Below, in pieces: positions 43,274 to 53,425 of a stretch of DNA of 64,000 nt (its first letter is position 1; every line of letters begins with the position of its first letter). Position numbers and translations under genes: made by a program. The notes under the pieces were generated by a model. That model was given only the letters and a program-made list of their open reading frames with translations, was not told the DNA's origin and searched no databases. Location: NCBI RefSeq assembly GCF_003807585.1, contig NZ_RMBX01000004.1, positions 62,001 through 126,000 of the forward strand, read 5' to 3'. The DNA comes from Chitinophaga barathri (lineage in GTDB: Bacteria; Bacteroidota; Bacteroidia; Chitinophagales; Chitinophagaceae).

Positions 43274-46200
43274 ATGATAGTAGTTTCAAAAGAACTATCT
43301 GAGAACAGATATGAGAAAGATGTATGCCTTCAGGTATGTAGAAAATTATTGATAAGGTTATGTTTTATTTTCCTGGGACTGTGCGCGATGATTACACAGG
43401 CAAATGCACAGGCCCCGACCAAAAAAATAGATCTGCACTTAAAAAACGTTTCATTAAAAGAAGCGCTGGCAGTCTTCAGGAAAGAATCGGGTCTTCAGCT
43501 TTCTTTCAATGAACATCTTATTGCCGGATTTTCCGGGAAGATCAGCTACGAGGCAAAACAGGTAAGCGTTTCAACCGCATTGGAATCTATCCTGAAAGGG
43601 ACCGGGCTGTCTTACCAGTTAGTAGATGGAAATATCATCATTGTAAAAAAAACAGCACTCACGGATCTGGCAGGCGCCAATGAAATTACGGTAACAGGCG
43701 TTATCCGGGATCCCGCAACAAAGGAGCCGGTGGAAGGTGTGGTGGTGACCAGTACGGGACACAATATCGTAGCGGTAACCAATAAACAGGGTAGGTTTTC
43801 TATCACTGTGCCAGAAAACAGCACGCTGAAATTTACGCATGTGGCCTATGTGTCAAGATCCGTTAAACTTGCCAAAGAACAAAGGGTTGTAGACCTGGAT
43901 ATAAAAAAGGCGGAACGTTTCTTAAACGAGGTCACCGTTACCGTCCGCAGAAGGCTCGATAATGATATCGCCGTGCTGGAGGAAAGAAGGCGCTCGGCAG
44001 TCATACAAGATGCCATCTCCGCTGAAATGATGGAAAGGACCGCATCCCTGACGACCACACAAGCCCTGCAGCGGGTGACCGGCGTAACCGTTACGGACGA
44101 TAAGTATGTAGCCATCCGGGGGTTAGGCGAGCGGAGCGTGATTGCGCAACTAAACGGTGTACGCCTCGCTTCCTCCGATCCCGACCGTACGGCTATTCCG
44201 CTGGACCTGGTGCCTGCTTCCCTGCTTGACAATATTACCATTTATAAAACAGTCACCCCCGACAAGCCTGCTGATGCCGCATCCGGCATTGTAGAGCTGA
44301 AAACAAGGTCTATTCCCGATTCGCTGAAGCTGGAGATCTCCGCCTCGACCGGCTACAATACAACGGTAGGCATCGGAGGCAGGTACAATAGTTTCGTCAA
44401 CAGCGATATGGGCTTTTTAGGATCAAAGATCAACCATAAAAATCTTGAATCCGATTTCCTGAACCTCGCTAAAGAATATCCCCTGGGCATGGAGTCTGTC
44501 CGGGATATGATGTCCAACGCCCAGTTTAGCCCGGAGGCCTGGAAAGAATCGGAAAGGATCAACCGCATTATGCAACGTTTTGATCCGGTACTAACTACCC
44601 GCTACAAGAGGGCGCCCATGAACCAGACGTATTCCCTGGTTTTTGGCGATCAGTATCGCGTTTTCAAAAAACATACGGTCGGTCTTATTTTAGGGGCTAA
44701 CTATTACAAACGAATTACCGATACCTACAACGGGGAGTTGACCCAATACAGCATTTACCAGGGCGTGGTAACCGGCAATGACCAGATCTTCAGTTTCCGG
44801 AATATCCCCAACTACATTACGCCCAACCGGCTGTATATGGGGAAATACCAAACCTACAGGGAAAATACCGGCACGGAAATACTCAATTACGGGGTACTCG
44901 GAGGCCTGGCCTATCGCTTTAATCCGCAACATGAAATAAGCTTCCAGTATATGGGCAGCTGGGGCGGTGAAAACAAGGCTACAAATCTCTATGGCGGTTA
45001 TCAATACACCGGGTTGCCCGGCGAGGTGAACAGCGATATTTATTCGATCAAACAAAGCTATCGCAAGCTGAGCACATTCAACTTGCAGGGCGAGCACAAG
45101 TTTGGCAAGGGGCCATATGCACCACGGTTAAGCTACAACGCGGCCACTTCGCTTTCTTCCCAGAACGATCCTGATTACCGCTTTGTTTCAATGGCCACCT
45201 ACCTGCCCGATAGGAATGTATCGATTCCCAATCCGTTCTATACCTCGCCATTATACCCGCCATATGAAAATACCTATTCAGCCGACCGTCTGTACGTGCT
45301 TACTTCCGGTTATGTAAATGGATATGGGGTGTATGGACGCATCCAGGCCGAACCCAATGGCAGGCGATGGCGATTCCTAGAGGAGACGAACTACAACTAC
45401 AAAGCTGACCTGAGTATTCCGTTTCAGCTGCTGGGCACGCGGCAGGAATTCAAAGCGGGCTTTAACTACCTTTTCCGCGACCGCAGTTTTACCGAAAACC
45501 TGCTGATGTTACCGGGCTCGAATTATACGGAAGAGCGGAATGCGCCTATTTACAGGGTTCTGGGCGACCTGGACCGCCTGGTAGGCTCCGACGTGGTGGG
45601 AATACTACCACCAACGGCTGCCCAACGCGAAGGCTCGGCGCCCATCGGGGGATTTTTATATAACAGCCAGAAATCGCCTAATAACTATTCGGGGTTCTTT
45701 GAAACAAATGCCTATTATGGCATGCTGGATATCCGGCTGGCCGATAAATTCCGGGTTACGGGCGGAGTGCGTTTTGAACGCACCGATATCCGCTCCACCG
45801 TTGATACGTCAAATATCTACCTGGATCCGGCGCTTACCGTTCCTTCCGAAGATGGTGGGCGGGTTCCGCTTATTTTCATCGAACCCAATTCTGTGTATAC
45901 GGTAAAATACAAACCGTATTACGCGGTGAATGCCACATATATTTTTCGCAACAGGATGAATTTCAGGTTTGCGTATAATACGACCCTGGCCCGCCCTGAA
46001 TTGCGTGAAAGGACGAATGTGTTTGAGTTTGATGCCTTCCAGATGGGGCTGGTTATTGGTAATCCGCAACTCGTTAACCAGCATACCCGGAACCTGGATT
46101 TCCGGTGGGAATGGTTTCCGCATCCCGGTGAAGTGCTGGCATTTTCCACCTTTGGCAAACAAATCAATCATCAGCTGGTCCGGGTATTTGACCTGCGCAC

Positions 46201-46798
46201 CGAAGGGCTGAATGCCAAATTTCCGGAATATCCCACTATCCAATACCAAAATGATCTGAATACCGGGTATGTATGGGGTATTGAAATGGAAGCAGTGAAA
46301 AACCTGGGAACGATCTGGCCATCGCTGAACAACCTTTTCGTGGGCGCCAATCTTATGCTGGCGCAGAGCCAGATCAAAAAATCGGCGGAACGTTACCAGG
46401 CCAATCTCTCACTGGACAGGAACACTCCTGAAAACAGCCCGCTGTTTGAGCAGGCGCCTTATTCCTTCAACGGATGGCTGAATTATACCCATAAAAAATG
46501 GGGAACAGACCTGACAGCGACCTTTAACATCGTAGGTGAACGTTTGGTGCAGATCAATCTTACCGGCGAACCTGATCTGTATAGCCGGCCGGTTCCCATG
46601 CTCGACTTTGTGTTTAGTCAGCGTATCGGCAAAAGGCTCCTGTTCAAAGGATTTATGAAAAATATACTGGACCCTTCCATTGAAACGGTGTATTCCAGCT
46701 ATGGTACAGGTGGTACATGGTATGGGAACAAATATGTGAACCGCAGCTATAAACGCGGGTCCGAGATAATGTTGGGATTCACTTACAAGTTTTTTTAA
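43274..46798 (+). CDS. TonB-dependent outer-membrane receptor with STN domain
   Basis: 1174 residues. After a long N-terminus (signal helix LIRLCFIFLGLCAMITQANAQ ending at about residue 46) comes an STN domain (about 50-125; LKEALAVFRKESGLQLSFNEH) that should talk to the FecR upstream. A carboxypeptidase-regulatory-like domain (about 138-215) follows. The plug has TTQALQRVTGVTVTDDKYVAIRGLGERSV split by normal spacing and the YKTVTPDKPADAASGIVELKTR block, and the barrel closes with MLGFTYKFF. It lacks the hallmark SusC GxxGxRAxxGVIxITTK block and has no adjacent SusD, so it is closer to general TonB receptors than to SusC. Its immediate downstream partners are surface-type lipoproteins. Confidence 0.93.
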   Translation: MIVVSKELSENRYEKDVCLQVCRKLLIRLCFIFLGLCAMITQANAQAPTKKIDLHLKNVSLKEALAVFRKESGLQLSFNEHLIAGFSGKISYEAKQVSVSTALESILKGTGLSYQLVDGNIIIVKKTALTDLAGANEITVTGVIRDPATKEPVEGVVVTSTGHNIVAVTNKQGRFSITVPENSTLKFTHVAYVSRSVKLAKEQRVVDLDIKKAERFLNEVTVTVRRRLDNDIAVLEERRRSAVIQDAISAEMMERTASLTTTQALQRVTGVTVTDDKYVAIRGLGERSVIAQLNGVRLASSDPDRTAIPLDLVPASLLDNITIYKTVTPDKPADAASGIVELKTRSIPDSLKLEISASTGYNTTVGIGGRYNSFVNSDMGFLGSKINHKNLESDFLNLAKEYPLGMESVRDMMSNAQFSPEAWKESERINRIMQRFDPVLTTRYKRAPMNQTYSLVFGDQYRVFKKHTVGLILGANYYKRITDTYNGELTQYSIYQGVVTGNDQIFSFRNIPNYITPNRLYMGKYQTYRENTGTEILNYGVLGGLAYRFNPQHEISFQYMGSWGGENKATNLYGGYQYTGLPGEVNSDIYSIKQSYRKLSTFNLQGEHKFGKGPYAPRLSYNAATSLSSQNDPDYRFVSMATYLPDRNVSIPNPFYTSPLYPPYENTYSADRLYVLTSGYVNGYGVYGRIQAEPNGRRWRFLEETNYNYKADLSIPFQLLGTRQEFKAGFNYLFRDRSFTENLLMLPGSNYTEERNAPIYRVLGDLDRLVGSDVVGILPPTAAQREGSAPIGGFLYNSQKSPNNYSGFFETNAYYGMLDIRLADKFRVTGGVRFERTDIRSTVDTSNIYLDPALTVPSEDGGRVPLIFIEPNSVYTVKYKPYYAVNATYIFRNRMNFRFAYNTTLARPELRERTNVFEFDAFQMGLVIGNPQLVNQHTRNLDFRWEWFPHPGEVLAFSTFGKQINHQLVRVFDLRTEGLNAKFPEYPTIQYQNDLNTGYVWGIEMEAVKNLGTIWPSLNNLFVGANLMLAQSQIKKSAERYQANLSLDRNTPENSPLFEQAPYSFNGWLNYTHKKWGTDLTATFNIVGERLVQINLTGEPDLYSRPVPMLDFVFSQRIGKRLLFKGFMKNILDPSIETVYSSYGTGGTWYGNKYVNRSYKRGSEIMLGFTYKFF

Positions 46799-46818
46799 TA
46801 CAGTAAAAGACGTCAGGT

Positions 46819-48540
46819 ATGAGACATGAGAGGGGTATTTTCCGTTTTTTGGTAAGCATATATTGCATGTTGCTGATCAGCTCCTGTTCCAAGACGAAAC
46901 TGGATCATATGGTGGAGCATCCGGATCCCCGCGAACTCGGAGAGCTTTCCGCCGTACGGATTATCAACTCGGTGGAATTTCAGCATGTTATGGCCAATGG
47001 AGACAGCCTCACCAATTTTATATTGATTAATGGCGGCGTCGATTCTTATTACCCGCCTTTCGGCGGCGTTTGGAGCAACGGGCAACCCGGCACCACTTAT
47101 TTTCCGGTGAACGGATTCCTTGGCCGGGAATGGCGTGTTCCAAAAGCCCTGGTCCGGGAAAACGGCCGGCTTGACCTGTTCTTTCAATCGATGGTGGGGT
47201 ATCCCAACACGAATGTGGCGCCCGCCGTCAATTACAAGATCGGGTTGACCATTCAGCAAAAGGACAACAGGAAGATGGATTATTACCTGGGTTACCATCC
47301 GGATCATGGAGATTATTTTGTTACGGAGCGGGATGAAACGCCACCTTCAAAACCGGAAAACATCCGGCTCCGGGTAATTAACCTGACAACGGACGTGGAG
47401 GTAGGCGCAAGCTATTATCCCGGTGCTCAACCCGATTTGCACGGCCCTGTTACACTGACCTATGCCGATGGAACACCTGTGAGCCCTATTACCACCCAGG
47501 TAAGCACGGCTGACGGGGTCACGGATTATATAGAACTACCCGCGGGTACCTACCAGTTCCGCGTAATTTCCAAAGACGGCTGGATGATACCGGGTACCGA
47601 CGGGCTAACGGACCATATGCTGATAGATCCGATAACGCTTTCAATCAGCTATCAAACTAACTATACCGATGCGCCTATCGCCCGTTACCTGGTACATGCG
47701 CCCATTCATTCCTTTCAGCCGGGAGGCGTATACACGATACTGGCGTATCCCAGCTCGTTTGCATACCTCCAGGCGGGCATTTTTAACAGCTCCAAATTCA
47801 GCCAGAACGCATTCCGCATTATACAGGACAATACACCGGCAGCAAATCTTAGTTACGCCAGGGTCCAGGGATTCAATGCTTTACCCGGCACGGGGGTGAG
47901 TCTGCGTGTGGGTGGTAGAACAGTTGGACGCATGCCGTATGGAGAAGCCTCCGGGTTCGAACAGTTGTCCGTGGGAGAAACAGAGATACAACTGCTGGAT
48001 GATGCGGGAAAGGTATTGGTTTCCGCCACCCATCTGATCAGGCCCAACCAGTATTATACAATATTTGCTTTCCCGGATGCTGAAGGCAGGCCGCAAATGA
48101 CGGTAATGCCAGGCGATCTGAGCGGGAACAACACCCCGATGCCATACCGGAAACGATTTATCAATCTTTGCCCGGATATTCCTTATGCCACTTTCACCAC
48201 CGACAACGGCGCGCCTTTGGCCGGGGAACAGGTGACCAACCTGCAGCCGGGTATCGCCGTCACGGAAGACCCATACATCAATGGGAATGCGGGCCAGGCG
48301 CCTTACCAGATATTGGCCTACCGTTCCGAGCCAGGCATGGCGCCCGGCGTATGGGCCGATGATATCCCCGTGTTGCACAGCCGTGATTTTATTGCCAGAG
48401 AAGAACTCTATGCCCGCTTTAACGGCAATCTGCCCGCGCAGGAACCGGGTTATTATACCGTGGCCCTCATTGGCCGCACCGGTGCAAACGTGCCGCAGGC
48501 TTATAAAGCGAGAATGGTGATCATCAAACATAATAAGTAA
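46819..48540 (+). CDS. DUF4397-like surface lipoprotein
   Basis: 573 residues, 20 bases after the receptor. The lipobox LLISSC gives Cys-23, followed by SKTKLD. The rest is beta-strand-rich with repeated patterns of the DUF4397 kind: VRIINSVEF, LRVINLTTDVEV, ITLSISYQTNY, VYTILAYPSS, YTIFAFPD, YTVALIGRTG. Such domains are found in extracellular proteins of unknown function. It may be a surface partner of the TonB receptor, as SusD is for SusC, but this is only inferred from position. Confidence 0.75.
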   Translation: MRHERGIFRFLVSIYCMLLISSCSKTKLDHMVEHPDPRELGELSAVRIINSVEFQHVMANGDSLTNFILINGGVDSYYPPFGGVWSNGQPGTTYFPVNGFLGREWRVPKALVRENGRLDLFFQSMVGYPNTNVAPAVNYKIGLTIQQKDNRKMDYYLGYHPDHGDYFVTERDETPPSKPENIRLRVINLTTDVEVGASYYPGAQPDLHGPVTLTYADGTPVSPITTQVSTADGVTDYIELPAGTYQFRVISKDGWMIPGTDGLTDHMLIDPITLSISYQTNYTDAPIARYLVHAPIHSFQPGGVYTILAYPSSFAYLQAGIFNSSKFSQNAFRIIQDNTPAANLSYARVQGFNALPGTGVSLRVGGRTVGRMPYGEASGFEQLSVGETEIQLLDDAGKVLVSATHLIRPNQYYTIFAFPDAEGRPQMTVMPGDLSGNNTPMPYRKRFINLCPDIPYATFTTDNGAPLAGEQVTNLQPGIAVTEDPYINGNAGQAPYQILAYRSEPGMAPGVWADDIPVLHSRDFIAREELYARFNGNLPAQEPGYYTVALIGRTGANVPQAYKARMVIIKHNK

Positions 48541-48542
48541 AC

Positions 48543-49820
48543 ATGACACACAAAATATCATCTTTAAAGCGCCTGTTGTTTCCGCGATGCAGGACGGCGG
48601 GCATTCAACCGCAACGTTACCTGCGCTGCATGGTTATCGGTATTGTGCTGTTAAGCGGTTGCGCCAAGATCGATTTCAAAACCGTGAAAGAGCCCGCTTA
48701 TCTCAGGGTGTTCAATAACCTGCGTTTTAAGGTAACCATTGAAACCCAGGACCAGGCCCTCTCTACACTCACCATGCTCATCAACCCGGTGTATGACGGG
48801 GATGGGCTGCCGGTATCGGCCGCTACCGTGGGCGATTTCCTGGTCACCCGGCCGGCCTACGCACCTCCTTATCCCTCTCACATCGGCAATTCATTGGATA
48901 AATATAATCCGGAGTTTCCCGGCAAGGAAAGAGTGATCGCAGGCCCCATCCTCAATGGCTTCGATCTCAGCTCATGGGCCCAGGTGCCTTCCGGAAAAAT
49001 GCGCATTGCCTTCTATGTACGGCCAAAGAGTGAAGTGCCTTTTTTTGATCTCGAGGCACGATACCGGACGGCTCCGCTCATCGATACAACGCTGGACCTG
49101 CTGGCTGGTGAAGTGTATACGCTGCATGCGCTGGAGAAAGATTTTGACACGAAAGAAAAAGGCGTTCTCCTGCGGCAGGAGATCTTTCACAAACTGGCGC
49201 TGGCGGATTCGCTGGTCTACGTCAATTTCTATAACATGAGCGCCAGAGGCTTCTGGCAGGCAGACAGGAGCAGGAAACCGGAAGATATGAACACGCTGGT
49301 GAAAAACACGTATTGGGAGGATGCACTTGGCCAGGGCGTGCGGGATGAAATGAATGTGTATTGTTCCGTGTATGATGACAGGGTGCAACGTCCTACATCC
49401 CTTCCCTCTTTTACCAAGCTCTTTCTGACGCACCTGCTCCGTAATAATGAAAGCCCGGCCGCGGCGCCATACTACTCCCTGCCATTATTGACCGGCGCGA
49501 TGGCGAACACCGCACGGTCCCCTTTTTATCAGAAATTCTTTTTGCTCGCTCCCGGATTCGATTTCCGGGATGATGAGCAGGCCGGAGGCGTGGAATCCAA
49601 TAACCAATATGCTTTTTTTACCTGCTTCTCAAACGGGAACGGTGAAACAAGTCCGGGCGGGAACCTGAATTGGGGCCCGATGTTACCCAACCTGATCGTG
49701 ACGACCCATTCCGGTATATACAATCCGCGATCTTTTGGTACAGTCAACAGTATTGAGATTGTAAACGGTTCCGTGCATCTCATCACGGTGCAAAGGGTAT
49801 ATGCCCCGCCGGTATATTAA
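48543..49820 (+). CDS. Lipoprotein of unknown function
   Basis: 425 residues from 48543; an internal ATG at 48630 would give the compact signal MVIGIVLLSGC, so the true start is uncertain. The lipid Cys is residue 40 in the long form, followed by AKIDF. Strand-rich sequence with LRVFNNLRFKVTIE, VYTLHALEKDF and LVYVNFYNMSARG is reminiscent of DUF4397-like proteins but too weak to assign. Two bases separate it from the preceding stop, so the two are tightly linked. I do not recognise the family. Confidence 0.75.
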   Translation: MTHKISSLKRLLFPRCRTAGIQPQRYLRCMVIGIVLLSGCAKIDFKTVKEPAYLRVFNNLRFKVTIETQDQALSTLTMLINPVYDGDGLPVSAATVGDFLVTRPAYAPPYPSHIGNSLDKYNPEFPGKERVIAGPILNGFDLSSWAQVPSGKMRIAFYVRPKSEVPFFDLEARYRTAPLIDTTLDLLAGEVYTLHALEKDFDTKEKGVLLRQEIFHKLALADSLVYVNFYNMSARGFWQADRSRKPEDMNTLVKNTYWEDALGQGVRDEMNVYCSVYDDRVQRPTSLPSFTKLFLTHLLRNNESPAAAPYYSLPLLTGAMANTARSPFYQKFFLLAPGFDFRDDEQAGGVESNNQYAFFTCFSNGNGETSPGGNLNWGPMLPNLIVTTHSGIYNPRSFGTVNSIEIVNGSVHLITVQRVYAPPVY

Positions 49821-49832
49821 CAGGCAAAAATT

Positions 49833-50939
49833 ATGAGCATGAAAAAAATGACGATATATGGTTGTTTCCTGGTGGTGACGATGCTGTCGTGCAATAAGCC
49901 CGATATCCGCCTGGACAATCCCAACGACGCCCTGCGGCCGGCTGCGGAATTTGCGCGCAACAACTATGCTTTCAGTTTATTGAGCGCGGCCATTGTAAAG
50001 GCAGGTTTGGAAGAAGAGCTTAATAAACCCGGAGCCCTTACCATGTGGGCGCCAACGGATGCCGCCTTTAACCGGATAGGTATTCGCAGCCCGGCGGATT
50101 TCGATAACTACGATACAGAGAGCCTCAGGCAACTGGTGCTGAACCATGTGCAGCCGGGGAAGCTGATGGTGGAGAGTATTCCGCTCGGTTCGGTGAATAA
50201 CCGTTATGATAATGCAGCCGGAAATAATTCATGGTTAGCGCGGATAGACATAACTGCAGTGCCTACTAATCCCAACAGGACCATCAGGGCCTATGTGAAC
50301 GGCGCGCAGGTGGGGATCGATAACCGGTACAATATCCCGCTCAGCAACGGAATTTTTCACGAGATATCGGAGGTGTTGAAATATGAAGATGCATCTGTCC
50401 GGGAGTGGCTGGAGAAAAAAGGTCATTATAAAGTGCTGATTGCGGGTTTGAAACATTTCGGGTATTGGGACATGCTTACCGACGACAAACAATGGACGAT
50501 CATGGCGCCCGCGGACAGCATCTTTGAAAGGCAGGGCATGACGGTGGAAAGCGTGACAGAACTGGATACAGCGGTGTATGGCAAGCGTCTTTTCGGGGCC
50601 TATATTTTCCCGGTCCGGTTTTTTGTAAGCGATCTGGGTTTGTTTAAACTCAAACTATTTGTGGGCTCAGGCGCAACTGTTGAATTGGGTGTCTATACCC
50701 CGATAATGGGGGATGAAAGTTTTAGTAACGGCATCACCCCAATTATTGGCAGATTTAACGGACCCGGTTTTTTTGTGAATAAAACATTTCCGCAGGAAAG
50801 CTGGGATATGGTCTACACGTACGCGGTGTCATATCCCGATTACAGAAGTAATTGGAGCCGCTCCAATCACCTCACCCGCAACGGTTGTATCCATCATCTT
50901 GACGGTGTTGTGTTGTTACCTTATCAGGCACATGATTAA
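49833..50939 (+). CDS. Fasciclin-domain lipoprotein 1
   Basis: 368 residues with lipobox MLSC (Cys-20) followed by NKPD. The first FAS1 domain (about 40-180) has FSLLSAAIVKAGLEEEL, the typical TMWAPTDAAFNRIGI block and LRQLVLNHVQPGKL. A second, degenerate FAS1 domain (about 185-365) has YKVLIAGLKHFGYWDML, TIMAPADSIFERQGM and CIHHLDGVVLLP. FAS1 domains mediate adhesion or protein-protein contact at surfaces. It is the first of three FAS1 lipoprotein genes in a row. Confidence 0.88.
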   Translation: MSMKKMTIYGCFLVVTMLSCNKPDIRLDNPNDALRPAAEFARNNYAFSLLSAAIVKAGLEEELNKPGALTMWAPTDAAFNRIGIRSPADFDNYDTESLRQLVLNHVQPGKLMVESIPLGSVNNRYDNAAGNNSWLARIDITAVPTNPNRTIRAYVNGAQVGIDNRYNIPLSNGIFHEISEVLKYEDASVREWLEKKGHYKVLIAGLKHFGYWDMLTDDKQWTIMAPADSIFERQGMTVESVTELDTAVYGKRLFGAYIFPVRFFVSDLGLFKLKLFVGSGATVELGVYTPIMGDESFSNGITPIIGRFNGPGFFVNKTFPQESWDMVYTYAVSYPDYRSNWSRSNHLTRNGCIHHLDGVVLLPYQAHD

Positions 50940-50956
50940 AATATTTGTTTTCAGCT

Positions 50957-52387
50957 ATGGAAAAATATATAAATAATAATAGTTGTCAAAGCCGACGCAT
51001 TACGCGAAGCCTTACAGTGCTGTTATGCTTTTTTTTGCTTTCCTGCAATAAGAAGGAATTGATGCCGGCCCCCGTGGGTGAAGCGATATCCTTTGTGGAT
51101 ACGACCATGAGCGTGACAGCGTATGCGGAAAGAGATACAGGGCATACTCTTTTCTGGAGGGCCTGGCGGAATAGCGGCATCGAAACAAAGCTCGCTGCAA
51201 ACAATCCTGATTACCGTTTTACGCTTTTTTTGCCCGGTAATGCGGCCATGGAAGCGGCCGGGTGGAACGCCGCCCGGATCAGCAGAGCATCCAGACAGGA
51301 ACTGGACCAACTGGTGTCTTACCATGTTACGCCCGTTCAAATAATCCCGGACGCCCTTGCGCTGCAAGCCGGAAATATTGAGCTGGAAACCATGCTGCTG
51401 GAACCGGACCATCTCGTCGCGCGGCGCACCGCTGGTGTGACTTACGGCCGTTTTGTCGACCCTTATCGCTACGACCTTGGTATCGTGGATGGACAAGTGC
51501 GCATCAACAACAAGGAGGCAGGAATGGCTGCGCAAAGTGCCGTGCTCAGGAAAGGCAGCATCTTCCCGGTTAACCGGATATTGCAAAAGCCTCGTAAAAG
51601 TACCCGGCAGGTATTGGTGGAAGATGGCCGGTTTACCCTTTTCCTGGGTATCCGCCGGTATAACGACAGCCTGTACAGCGTATTGGCGGCAGGCCGGCTT
51701 CCCCGGACCAGGTCCGTATCCTATGAACAAAACCAGTATGTATTGGGCGTAAACACCGTCCAAAATGTAAAAGCTAATAACCAGGCACTTCCCATGCTGG
51801 ATTACCTGTCGGATTCCAACTATCTATACAATCATCGCAGCAGTCAGTTTATCATTACAAAAGAAATATACCAGACAACGCTTCTAGCGCCGACAGATGA
51901 GGCTTTTCGCCGGGCCGGCTTCAATACGCTGAACGATCTGATAGCTTTTAATCACCGGTTCCCTATGCCAAATCCAAGAGGCGCCGGTTACTGCCTGCCT
52001 ACGGACAGCATCCTCAATCATCATTTCTTCGGGGCAAATGTACGGGCCTCGGAAAACGTGTTGTATAACAAAAACCTGAACTCGTATACTACCGGAATGT
52101 TTGGTCCCAATCCACCCATGTTGCTTTATTCAAACGAGCTTCGGAACGAATGGGTGGGCAATCCCATGAACAGGTACCTTAACGACGCTACTGCTCAATC
52201 GACTTCCATGGCACATGTTGCGGACCCTCTTGATTTTTCCCGGCAGGGCGGGGACGTAGTGCAGGTAAAAGTAAAAGGCTCGGAATATGAACCGGCCACG
52301 ATCATTGAAAAAGATATCGAAACCTATACAGGGGTGATCCAGGTATTGGACCGTTTACTGATCCCCCCGGGAATGAAATTAAACTGA
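50957..52387 (+). CDS. Fasciclin-domain lipoprotein 2
   Basis: 476 residues from the ATG at 50957 (a TTG at 50945 is 12 bases earlier). The lipobox is LLSC followed by NKKE. The first FAS1 domain (about 55-205) has HTLFWRAWRNSGIETKL and FTLFLPGNAAMEAAGW, where NAAME replaces the usual D/A-F. The second (about 215-470) is enlarged by a Tyr/Asn-rich insertion before TTLLAPTDEAFRRAGF and ends with TGVIQVLDRLLIPP. It overlaps no neighbour but is 17 bases from the previous stop and 6 from the next start. Confidence 0.87.
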   Translation: MEKYINNNSCQSRRITRSLTVLLCFFLLSCNKKELMPAPVGEAISFVDTTMSVTAYAERDTGHTLFWRAWRNSGIETKLAANNPDYRFTLFLPGNAAMEAAGWNAARISRASRQELDQLVSYHVTPVQIIPDALALQAGNIELETMLLEPDHLVARRTAGVTYGRFVDPYRYDLGIVDGQVRINNKEAGMAAQSAVLRKGSIFPVNRILQKPRKSTRQVLVEDGRFTLFLGIRRYNDSLYSVLAAGRLPRTRSVSYEQNQYVLGVNTVQNVKANNQALPMLDYLSDSNYLYNHRSSQFIITKEIYQTTLLAPTDEAFRRAGFNTLNDLIAFNHRFPMPNPRGAGYCLPTDSILNHHFFGANVRASENVLYNKNLNSYTTGMFGPNPPMLLYSNELRNEWVGNPMNRYLNDATAQSTSMAHVADPLDFSRQGGDVVQVKVKGSEYEPATIIEKDIETYTGVIQVLDRLLIPPGMKLN

Positions 52388-52393
52388 AACAAC

Positions 52394-53386
52394 ATGCAAT
52401 ACCCGATAAAACAACTTGGTATAGGTTTGATGGCCATCTGCTGGCTGGTGGCTGGCTGCAAAAAGCAGGATGTGTACCGGGAGATAGATTATAACCGCAT
52501 CAGCGCCATCGTGAAAGACAATTATAATCTCTCCGTATTTGCTACAGCGCTGGACCGTACCGGGATGGACGAAACGCTCCAGGAAGAAGTAGGCCCGTTC
52601 ACGACGCTGGTGCCTTCGGACGATGCCTTCGCCCGTGCCGGCCTGGCTGACCTAGCGGCGCTAAAGGCCCGTTCCCTTGCCTGGGTGACCAGGATGGTAG
52701 ATTACCACATTGTACCGGGGAAGTACGAGCTGCACAAATTCCCTTACCTCATTAACCAGGAAGTACGTACCCGGAATGGGGGCAAGCTCTATATAAGCCG
52801 CTGGATAAAAGATAACAACACGATACTGACCATTAACGGCGCCCGGGTGATATTGCAGGATATACCCGCTTCCAACGGCCATCTGCAGATCATAGACCGT
52901 GTACTGGAACCTTATGCGCACGCTGTATTGGCAGACGCTGTTACGGCGGATACGCTTACCCTGTTTGCCGAGGCGCTGCGCCGCAGCGGCTTAATGGAAA
53001 CTCTCAGGAAGGAAGGGCCGTATACCGTGTTCGCTCCCACAAATACCGCCATGCAGAAAGCCGGTTATGCAACCATACAGCAGGTGAAAGACACCGATCC
53101 CGCGGTTTTGCGCGCGCTCTGCGAATTTCATATCTGCAACGACCTGCGTTTTGTAAACGACTACCTGCTTTCCATAGGGGCAACCAATACCGGCAGCCAG
53201 CGAATGATCAATTCGTTCACCGCCACCGTCACCCTGGTACCAAATGCGCAGGCGCCCGGCGAATATAAAGGCATTACGCTGCGCGCGCCCGGAAATACGG
53301 CCGATGTATCGGTCATCAGGCAGGATATCCTGGCTGGCAACGGTGTATTGCATATGGTAAATGACGTGCTGCGGCTGACGAGATGA
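52394..53386 (+). CDS. Fasciclin-domain lipoprotein 3
   Basis: 330 residues with lipobox LVAGC followed by KKQD. It has two well-formed FAS1 domains (about 35-175 and 180-328): LSVFATALDRTGMDETL with TTLVPSDDAFARAGL, and LTLFAEALRRSGLMETL with YTVFAPTNTAMQKAGY, each closed by a VLEPYAH- or VLHMVNDVLRL-type end. It is the most regular of the three, and probably nearest to the ancestral arrangement. It completes the fasciclin triplet before the IPT/NHL gene. Confidence 0.9.
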   Translation: MQYPIKQLGIGLMAICWLVAGCKKQDVYREIDYNRISAIVKDNYNLSVFATALDRTGMDETLQEEVGPFTTLVPSDDAFARAGLADLAALKARSLAWVTRMVDYHIVPGKYELHKFPYLINQEVRTRNGGKLYISRWIKDNNTILTINGARVILQDIPASNGHLQIIDRVLEPYAHAVLADAVTADTLTLFAEALRRSGLMETLRKEGPYTVFAPTNTAMQKAGYATIQQVKDTDPAVLRALCEFHICNDLRFVNDYLLSIGATNTGSQRMINSFTATVTLVPNAQAPGEYKGITLRAPGNTADVSVIRQDILAGNGVLHMVNDVLRLTR

Positions 53387-53425
53387 AACCGATGGTAATC
53401 CTGTTAAAACAATAAAAATATTCAG

